Source: an uncultured Eubacteriales bacterium (GTDB taxonomy: Bacteria; Bacillota; Clostridia; Oscillospirales; Acutalibacteraceae). From it: a stretch of 9,414 nt of DNA. Below, piece after piece: positions 1 through 4,889 of this stretch (positions are counted from its first letter, which is position 1; the number at the start of each line of letters is the position of its first letter). The stretch is taken from positions 1 through 9,414 of the forward strand of contig CAQJOC010000025.1 in the NCBI GenBank assembly GCA_948815685.1, written 5' to 3'. The notes beneath the pieces are model-generated. The model saw only the letters and a list, made by a program, of their open reading frames with translations, did not search any database and was not told where the DNA came from. A program made the translations under genes and the position numbers.

Positions 1-1
1 G

Positions 2-514
2 GACAGTGTAGAAATACTCGGTGAATATGCCTTTGCTCATTGTAAAATTAATGAAATAAAATTTCCATTAAATTTGAAAATCATAAAAGGTCATGCTTTT
101 TATCATTGTCCTGAACTGAGTTATATAGTTTTACCTGATGGTTTGGCTGAAATTGGCGATGAGGCTTTTGCTATGTGTGAGAGTATCGCATGTATAGAAG
201 TACCCGGAAGTGTTTTGAGTGTTGGGTCTCACGCATTTGGAGGTGCTAATCCCAATGAACTTACTAAACTTAAAAAAGTAATATGCGTAAAAGACAGTTA
301 TATAGATAACGAGAAACCATTTTTCTTTTGGGTTCAATACGGAGCTACTTATCCGGAATTTTCTTATAAGGTAGCAGGGGCGTCTGCTTCGGGCTCTATA
401 TTTGGAGAATATTCATTTATGGCTTATGCAGCTGTCGGAATCTTTTTAATAGCTATGATAGCTGGCATAGTGATCGTATTTCGAAACAATGATGGAAATA
501 AGACGATAAATTAA
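2..514 (+). CDS. BspA-like leucine-rich repeat surface protein, C-terminal part (5' end outside window)
   Basis: The reading frame is open from the left edge, so this is the last 170 residues of a longer protein; the TTG at 74 is an internal codon. Residues about 1-80 hold roughly three units of the LRR_5 (BspA/TpLRR) pattern, about 23 residues each: 'EILGEYAFAHC', 'KIIKGHAFYHCPELSYIVLP' and 'EIGDEAFAMCESIACIEVP', with a fourth partial unit 'SVGSHAFGG'. A spacer of about 55 residues follows, then one hydrophobic segment at about 139-160 ('FMAYAAVGIFLIAMIAGIVIV') and a short polar tail, RNNDGNKTIN. The visible topology is an extracellular repeat domain held by a C-terminal membrane helix; no LPXTG motif is present. 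BspA-like proteins in host-associated bacteria are linked to adhesion, but the ligand here is unknown. No terminator hairpin follows the stop. The fold call is firm; the function is inference. Confidence 0.85.
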   Translation, partial: DSVEILGEYAFAHCKINEIKFPLNLKIIKGHAFYHCPELSYIVLPDGLAEIGDEAFAMCESIACIEVPGSVLSVGSHAFGGANPNELTKLKKVICVKDSYIDNEKPFFFWVQYGATYPEFSYKVAGASASGSIFGEYSFMAYAAVGIFLIAMIAGIVIVFRNNDGNKTIN

Positions 515-552
515 TTATAGTAAGTAAAGGATTGGATGAAGAATTGAAATAA

Positions 553-600
553 GAAAATAAATAGGAAAATAAATAGGAAAATAAATAGGAAATTAAAAAA
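553..600 (+). repeat. 12-base tandem repeat in the gap before the orphan membrane gene
   Basis: Three perfect tandem copies of GAAAATAAATAG lie at 553-564, 565-576 and 577-588. A degraded fourth unit, GAAATTAAAAAA, occupies 589-600. Each junction contains the SD-like string ATAGGAAA. The array ends about 10 bases before the real SD of the gene at 627. It makes up much of the 112-base gap between the repeat protein and that gene; no hairpin terminator and no convincing promoter were seen in the gap. Confidence 0.9.
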
Positions 601-610
601 TTTTAAAACA

Positions 611-617
611 GGGGAAG
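611..617 (+). promoter_or_regulatory. Ribosome binding site deciding a TTG start
   Basis: GGGGAAG at 611-617 lies 9 bases before the TTG at 627. The only nearby TTG upstream (621) is followed at once by a TAG stop, and the first in-frame ATG is at codon 77, inside a membrane segment. The SD therefore fixes the start at TTG 627. Confidence 0.7.
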
Positions 618-626
618 CGATTGTAG

Positions 627-1289
627 TTGAACCGGATTGTCGATTATTTTAATATAGTTTGTACAGGTTTTGCTTTTGCATATGGAGCACATGTTAGTTT
701 TAAGAAAACAGGTGTTTTGTTTCTTCAAATTATAACATGTGCTTTTGGTTGCTTTTTTTTAGGGAATATTTATGATTTATGTCGTTTTTTTTGTTTAGGT
801 GAATATTACAAAGATATTAGTAAAAGTGGACTGGGAATCGGAGCATTGGGATATATGGGAGGACTTACTTTTTTGTTTTCTTCGTATTATGGTGCAATGG
901 ACAGAATAGGTGATGACCGGAGCGATAAATTAATTAAATTTCGTATAATTTCGCTAATTCCGTTTTTTTTTAATATATTAGTTTGTTTTATAATGTTAAG
1001 ATTATCGATAAAAATAAATATTTATTTCTGGATTTGTACTTTTTTACTATCTGTAATTTCATATTTTGCTTTTAAACACATGATTTTACCTGATATTGAT
1101 AATGGAATATTAAAATCCTTGAGATTTTATAATTTTTTGGTACTGACTTTTTGCATCGTCCAGAATTTATATAATATATTTTGTTTAACACAGACTGCCA
1201 CATCAACTTTTTTAAAGATAATATCGGGCTGTATTATCTTGGCTATTATGCCGTCTGCCAATAGAGGGGTGAAAAAATGGTATACATAA
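627..1289 (+). CDS. Unrecognised polytopic membrane protein coupled to PrsW
   Basis: A 220-residue, strongly hydrophobic protein that I do not recognise. About seven membrane segments can be read, near residues 8-24, 29-50, 68-89, 105-126, 130-149, 167-187 and 193-210. Polar loops are short: around 52-66 (LCRFFCLGEYYKDISKSG), 91-103 (MDRIGDDRSDKLI) and 150-165. The stretch GALGYMGGLTFLF at about 72-84 leading into SSYYGAMDR is glycine-rich and looks conserved in style. There is no signal peptide, kinase, nuclease or transporter motif. The start is TTG 627, supported by the SD at 611-617. The gene overlaps the PrsW-like gene by 13 bases, so the two are probably co-translated and may work together; the protein could be partner, regulator or substrate of that protease. 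Three runs of 8-9 T lie inside it. It is clearly coding; function unknown. Confidence 0.8.
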   Translation: MNRIVDYFNIVCTGFAFAYGAHVSFKKTGVLFLQIITCAFGCFFLGNIYDLCRFFCLGEYYKDISKSGLGIGALGYMGGLTFLFSSYYGAMDRIGDDRSDKLIKFRIISLIPFFFNILVCFIMLRLSIKINIYFWICTFLLSVISYFAFKHMILPDIDNGILKSLRFYNFLVLTFCIVQNLYNIFCLTQTATSTFLKIISGCIILAIMPSANRGVKKWYT

Positions 1290-1930
1290 TCTTTGTATCC
1301 GTAGCTGTCCCTCTGATGATGCTTTTATTTATGGCAGAGGGACGCTCAAAGACCATTATAGGATTAGTGGTTTTGGGAATCACTTGTGCTGTATTTTCAT
1401 ATGAAATTAACAGTTTAATAAAAGATATATTTGAAATAAATGAATTTGATTTTAGAATTTTTATTTCACCTATGACTGAAGAATTAATAAAATTTATGGC
1501 AATTTTGTTTTTTTCATTTCCTATTTTATTTTATAACTTATCTCATAATTTAAATAAAAAGTTTTATCCTATAGAAGCTGCCATGGCATTAGGAATAGGC
1601 TTTGCGATTTTTGAAAATATTTATCTTTTGGTTGTGAGCTATAAATATGTAAATATTTTCTGGGCAATTATAAGAGGATTTTCAACAGGTCTTATGCATG
1701 GAATGACAACTGCTGCAGTAAGCTATATAATGACTTTTATAAAAAAAAGAAAACTTTTTTATACGGGAATGATGGGACTTTTATGCATTTCAATCACATA
1801 TCATGGAATTTATAATTTATTGGTAGAGTCTAAATATAATTATGTAGGCTTTGTTATTCCGATATTTACTTATATTTTTTTATTTTACAAAAAAATCACA
1901 ACCAGACATTCTGCCAAATTAACTTTTTAA
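1277..1930 (+). CDS. PrsW-family intramembrane protease (CPBP/PrsW superfamily)
   Basis: A 217-residue polytopic membrane protein with the four motifs of the PrsW glutamic-type intramembrane protease family: EExxK at residues 68-72 (EELIK), FxxxEN at 109-114 (FAIFEN), a membrane His at 141 (GLMHG) and a second His at 176 (YHGIYN). About seven hydrophobic segments are visible. All expected catalytic-type residues are present, so the enzyme looks active. In Bacillus subtilis and Clostridioides difficile, PrsW makes the site-1 cut of an anti-sigma factor (RsiW, RsiT) during envelope stress. No sigma or anti-sigma gene is visible here, so the substrate is unknown. Candidates next door are the polytopic protein encoded by the overlapping upstream gene and the single-pass repeat protein before it. 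Start ATG 1277 follows SD AGAGGGG (1263-1269) inside the upstream gene. An AT-only dyad (TAACTTT/AAAGTTA, 1920-1935) overlaps the stop codon but is too weak to call a terminator. Confidence 0.85.
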   Translation: MVYIIFVSVAVPLMMLLFMAEGRSKTIIGLVVLGITCAVFSYEINSLIKDIFEINEFDFRIFISPMTEELIKFMAILFFSFPILFYNLSHNLNKKFYPIEAAMALGIGFAIFENIYLLVVSYKYVNIFWAIIRGFSTGLMHGMTTAAVSYIMTFIKKRKLFYTGMMGLLCISITYHGIYNLLVESKYNYVGFVIPIFTYIFLFYKKITTRHSAKLTF

Positions 1931-1996
1931 AGTTACGTTTTCGGAATTGTTTAATCTTCTGTGTATTTTCTTTATTTCTCTTTATGACCTAATTTA

Positions 1997-2025
1997 TTGA
2001 CATTAAATATCAAAAAGTTTAAAAT
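1997..2025 (+). promoter_or_regulatory. Sigma-A-type promoter for the natAB-like operon
   Basis: A perfect -35 box TTGACA (1997-2002) is followed by a 17-base spacer and a -10 box TAAAAT (2020-2025), one mismatch from TATAAT. Transcription should begin near 2032, giving a leader of about 85 bases before the ATPase gene. It is the best promoter in the window and sits in the 186-base gap after the PrsW-like gene, which separates the exporter operon from the genes before it. No operator palindrome overlaps it. Confidence 0.75.
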
Positions 2026-2086
2026 ATTCTTGTATATTTTTATTGTAATTTTTTAAGAAAGCAAGAGGACTGCAAGAAGAAAATAA

Positions 2087-2110
2087 GAAATAAGAGGGAA
2101 ATAAGAGGAG
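2087..2110 (+). repeat. 11-base tandem repeat containing a duplicated Shine-Dalgarno
   Basis: GAAATAAGAGG occurs at 2087-2097 and again immediately after at 2098-2108, preceded by a related GAAAATAA (2079-2086). Each copy carries a purine SD-like core: AGAGGG in the first, AGAGGAG in the second. The second, at 2104-2110, is the working SD, six bases before ATG 2117. The first core lies about 11 bases further upstream, too far to serve the same ATG. Confidence 0.85.
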
Positions 2111-2116
2111 AATAAT

Positions 2117-2851
2117 ATGATAGAAGTATCTGGCATCTCTAAAAATTTTAAAAATTTTAAGGCTCTTGATGATATAAGTTTTACAGTGAAAGATGGAGAA
2201 ATAGTAGGCCTTTTAGGGGAAAATGGTGCCGGAAAATCTACTCTTTTGAGAACTTTAAGTACTATGCTCAAACCTGATTCGGGAACTGCAAAAATTGGAA
2301 ATTATGATTTGATTTCGGATTCCAAAGAAGTAAGAAAAAACATCGGAATACTTTTCGGGAGTGAAACAGGTCTGTATGAAAGACTTAACGCCCGAGAAAA
2401 TTTGGAATATTTTGCAAATTTAAATGGGATATCTCACGAAGATGCAACACAAAGAATAAACGAACTTTCCGAAACTTTCGATTTTGGAAGTTATATAAAT
2501 AAACGTGTCGGCACGTATTCAAGGGGAATGAAACAAAAAATCGCCATAGCCCGTGCGATTGTACATGACCCAAGTGTAGTACTTCTTGATGAGCCTGATG
2601 CAGGTTTAGATTTCAGAGCATCAAAAATAATATTTGATTTTATAGAATTTTTAAAAAAGCAAAATAAAAGTATCATCTTTTCAAGTCATTCCATTGAAAA
2701 TATAAAAAATTATTCAGATCGTATTATTGTTATACATAAAGGCCGACTCATTGAAAGCTTTAATGTATCCGAATATCGGGAAAAATATACGGATAAAGAA
2801 ATCAATGAAATTTTGTTTAATCTGGTTTGTGATGGTGATGAAAATGTTTAA
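2117..2851 (+). CDS. natA: ABC exporter ATP-binding protein, NatA-like
   Basis: A 244-residue ABC ATPase that hydrolyses ATP on the cytoplasmic face to power the membrane partner encoded next. The motifs are in order: Walker A GENGAGKST (34-42), a NatA-style segment GLYERLNARENL (85-96) in the Q-loop region, the signature variant YSRGMKQ (134-140) in place of LSGGQ, Walker B VVLLDEP (154-160), D-loop AGLD (162-165) and H-loop His191. Length and signature match the NatA group, whose B. subtilis member exports sodium with NatB. Related pairs export drugs or peptides, so the substrate is not proven. No clear Q-loop glutamine is seen; the local sequence is ILFGSETGLY. The gene follows a strong promoter and a good SD, and its 3' end overlaps the permease gene by 8 bases, which implies coupled translation. 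Confidence 0.85.
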   Translation: MIEVSGISKNFKNFKALDDISFTVKDGEIVGLLGENGAGKSTLLRTLSTMLKPDSGTAKIGNYDLISDSKEVRKNIGILFGSETGLYERLNARENLEYFANLNGISHEDATQRINELSETFDFGSYINKRVGTYSRGMKQKIAIARAIVHDPSVVLLDEPDAGLDFRASKIIFDFIEFLKKQNKSIIFSSHSIENIKNYSDRIIVIHKGRLIESFNVSEYREKYTDKEINEILFNLVCDGDENV

Positions 2852-4046
2852 AAATGCCATAATTGTATTTATTAAAGAAATGAAAGATATCTTGCGTGAT
2901 AAAAAGACATTTTTATTTGGACTGATTATCCCGTTTTTATTAATTCCAACAATGCTTTTTGCGATAGACTATTCTATGAATTTTTTCCAAGGAGGTAAAG
3001 ACAATCAAGTTTATGTTGCAATAAATAACAAAGAGAACTCTTTTTACAGATTTTGTACCGCTCATCAAAATATAAAATTTGTAGATACGGATAATCCTCA
3101 AGCAGCTTTAAATTCCGGCAGAATTTCAGCATATATAAATATTCAAGATAATATTGATGATGATATTATAAATAAAAAAAATATTGACATAGATGTCGAA
3201 TTTGGAACATCCTCACTGGGAAGCATGCTTTCCGCATCCGCAATTGGATATTATAAGGAATTGTATTTAGCTCTGATTCAGTATATTACAGATAACGATT
3301 ATGCGAAAAATGTTGAAGAATTAAGGGTTTTGGCAGAAGATAAAGAGTTAAATCAAAATCTTACAGAAATTTATCCGTACCAAGGGTCTCAAGATATTGG
3401 ATTTAATACAAGTTCATTATATTTTAATATGCTTGTACCAATGATGCTCATTCTTTATTGTTGTATTGGTTCATCCAGTACAGCTTCAGACCTTAGTGCG
3501 GGAGAGAAGGAAAGAGGGAGTCTTGAAGCATTGTTATCTACCGGGGCGAGCAGAACATCAATAATTGTGGGAAAACTTTTTGCAACCACGGTAATGGGTC
3601 TGATAAGTGGTCTGTGTACGGTACTCGGTCTTTCGACGTATCTTATGATATCATCCGATTCCCAAATGTCACAGGTATCGGTTGCTGACGTATTAGCTTT
3701 ACTGGCAACAACTTTATTTACTTCAATGTTTTTCGCCGCTGTAAATTTAGCTATTGGTGTATATTCAAAATCGTCAAAAGAAGCACAAACATATTTAATG
3801 CCTGTATCCATAATATCGCTTATTCCTACCTATTTTACTTATTCAATGGACCTCAATTCGATAAATTTAAAATATTTATGCATACCCATAGTCAATGTTA
3901 TATGTATAATTAAAGAAATATTGGCAGGAGTACTGAATTTTTCTCATTTGGGAATTGTTATCGCATGGCTGATAGTTTATATTGCAATTGCTTTTTCACT
4001 TACGGCACATATGTTTAAGAAAGAAAGTGTCATTTTCAGAATATAA
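2844..4046 (+). CDS. natB: ABC-2 type exporter permease, NatB-like
   Basis: The membrane partner of the preceding ATPase, 400 residues from ATG 2844. It starts with a basic segment (KEMKDILRDKK), then a first membrane helix at about 22-42. A large loop of about 150 residues (45-195) follows, presumably outside the cell. Five or six helices cluster from about 196 to 390. The conserved ABC-2/NatB motif GEKERGSLEALL is at 220-231, just after the second helix. This arrangement is typical of NatB and related ABC-2 permeases; sodium export is inferred from family resemblance only. The frame is open further upstream within natA, but residues before 2844 fit no family start. ATG 2844 has GGTG at 2834-2837; ATG 2838 and ATG 2832 are alternatives that add two or four residues. 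The weak SD and the overlap suggest expression depends on translation of natA. Confidence 0.8.
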   Translation: MFKNAIIVFIKEMKDILRDKKTFLFGLIIPFLLIPTMLFAIDYSMNFFQGGKDNQVYVAINNKENSFYRFCTAHQNIKFVDTDNPQAALNSGRISAYINIQDNIDDDIINKKNIDIDVEFGTSSLGSMLSASAIGYYKELYLALIQYITDNDYAKNVEELRVLAEDKELNQNLTEIYPYQGSQDIGFNTSSLYFNMLVPMMLILYCCIGSSSTASDLSAGEKERGSLEALLSTGASRTSIIVGKLFATTVMGLISGLCTVLGLSTYLMISSDSQMSQVSVADVLALLATTLFTSMFFAAVNLAIGVYSKSSKEAQTYLMPVSIISLIPTYFTYSMDLNSINLKYLCIPIVNVICIIKEILAGVLNFSHLGIVIAWLIVYIAIAFSLTAHMFKKESVIFRI

Positions 4047-4055
4047 TAAAGATTT

Positions 4056-4093
4056 GCGTTAATCATTAAAGTATGTATACAAATGGTTAACGC
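4056..4093 (+). promoter_or_regulatory. Inverted repeat between natB and tcdA: weak terminator or operator
   Basis: GCGTTAATCATT (4056-4067) pairs with AATGGTTAACGC (4082-4093) over 12 positions with one T-G wobble, around a 14-base centre. The dyad starts 10 bases after the natB stop. It could end that transcript, but only a broken T stretch follows (TATGTTTTGCTTT), so an intrinsic terminator would be weak. Alternatively, a possible promoter for tcdA lies across it: TTGCGT (4054-4059), 16 bases, then TATACA (4076-4081) in the centre. The arms would then be placed like an operator. The sequence does not decide between the two. Confidence 0.5.
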
Positions 4094-4106
4094 TATGTTT
4101 TGCTTT

Positions 4107-4114
4107 AGAGGGAG
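4107..4114 (+). promoter_or_regulatory. Ribosome binding site deciding the TTG start of tcdA
   Basis: AGAGGGAG at 4107-4114 lies five bases before TTG 4120. No in-frame ATG occurs before codon 81, which is past the nucleotide-binding loop, so TTG must be the start. The resulting N-terminus (RTQILIGEENFKKL) matches the family. Confidence 0.75.
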
Positions 4115-4119
4115 ATTAA

Positions 4120-4830
4120 TTGAAAAATATTTTTTTAAGAACTCAAATTCTTATCGGAGAAGAAAATTTTAAAAAATTAAATAAATCTAAAATTGCAATA
4201 TTCGGGGTTGGAGGAGTTGGCTCATATGTCGCAGAGGCTTTAGCAAGAGCCGGGATTTTCAATATTTCACTTTTTGATTCTGATACAATAGATGAAACTA
4301 ATATTAATCGCCAGATAATAGCACTGCACAGTACTATTGGGCAAAATAAAGTGGATGTAATGAAAAAACGCATATTAGATATAAATCCTGATGCCGAGGT
4401 TTGTGCCAATGTATGCTTTTATTCGAAAGAAAATTCACAGAATTATGATTTTTTTGATTACGATTATATAATAGATGCTATTGATACTGTTTCTTCTAAG
4501 CTGGAAATTATATGTAATGCGAATTTAAAAGGAGTAAAGACAATAAGCTGTATGGGAACCGGGAATAAATTAAATCCAAAAATGCTGGAAATTGATGATA
4601 TATATAATACATCAATTTGTCCTTTAGCAAAAATAATGAGACATGAGCTTAGAAAAAGAGGTATTAAAAAATTGAAAGTTATCTATTCCAAGGAACCACC
4701 TATAAAAATTGCACATAAACTAAAAACTGATGATACTAAAAAAATTCCCCCGGGAAGTGTGTCATTTGTTCCGTCTGTTGCGGGAATAATGATTGCCGGG
4801 GAGGTTATTAAAGATATTATTGAGGAATAG
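4120..4830 (+). CDS. tcdA: tRNA threonylcarbamoyladenosine dehydratase (ThiF/MoeB-like)
   Basis: A 236-residue E1-like enzyme. TcdA uses ATP to convert t6A at position 37 of ANN-decoding tRNAs to the cyclic form ct6A. Visible in order: the family start RTQILIGEENFKKL (7-20), ATP loop GVGGVGS (29-35), acidic strand end LFDSD (51-55), NINRQ (61-65) with the conserved Arg64, the nucleotide-contacting GQNK (74-77), DAID (119-122), GTGNKLNP (146-153), NTSICPLAKIMR (163-174) and the C-terminal GSVSFVPSVAGIMIAGEVIK (212-231). The MGTGNKL, CPLAKxMR and SFVPSVAG segments are characteristic of TcdA rather than ThiF, MoeB or HesA. The zinc-binding CxxC pairs of MoeB are absent. Length is slightly below the E. 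coli protein, as in many clostridial forms. Start is TTG with a strong SD. It probably heads the tcdA-recJ-rel transcript; the gap to recJ is 59 bases. Confidence 0.9.
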   Translation: MKNIFLRTQILIGEENFKKLNKSKIAIFGVGGVGSYVAEALARAGIFNISLFDSDTIDETNINRQIIALHSTIGQNKVDVMKKRILDINPDAEVCANVCFYSKENSQNYDFFDYDYIIDAIDTVSSKLEIICNANLKGVKTISCMGTGNKLNPKMLEIDDIYNTSICPLAKIMRHELRKRGIKKLKVIYSKEPPIKIAHKLKTDDTKKIPPGSVSFVPSVAGIMIAGEVIKDIIEE

Positions 4831-4839
4831 ATAAAGGGC

Positions 4840-4880
4840 AAAAGGTAAGGAGAAAAGGTAAAGATAAAAAAGGTTAGGAG
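4840..4880 (+). repeat. Purine-rich direct repeats leading into the recJ Shine-Dalgarno
   Basis: Three related copies precede recJ: AAAAGGTAAGG (4840-4850), AAAAGGTAAAG (4853-4863) and AAAAGGTTAGG (4868-4878). The last copy continues into AGGAG (4876-4880), the recJ SD, 9 bases before TTG 4890. A second SD-grade string, TAAGGAGA, lies in the first copy region at 4846-4853. The whole 59-base gap between tcdA and recJ is almost free of C. No promoter or hairpin is visible, so recJ is probably read from upstream. Confidence 0.8.
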
Positions 4881-4889
4881 AGTAAGAAT

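Noticed and set aside
1920..1945. AT-only dyad TAACTTT/AAAGTTA with TTTT soon after, at the end of the PrsW-like gene
   Set aside because: The stem is almost all A-T with a two-base centre, overlaps the stop codon, and the T run is only four long; too weak to call a terminator.
2032..2116. Riboswitch or attenuator in the natA leader
   Set aside because: The leader is purine-rich and lacks pairing partners; no stem of useful length was found.
2727..2843. Upstream extension of the NatB-like frame by 39 residues
   Set aside because: It lies wholly inside natA in another frame, has no SD, and does not resemble a NatB N-terminus; ATG 2844 fits the family.
3455..3811. Minus-strand open frame of 118 codons inside natB
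   Set aside because: It is the complement of a clear ABC-2 permease gene, with no SD or recognisable protein features; the same holds for the other minus-strand frames in recJ and rel.
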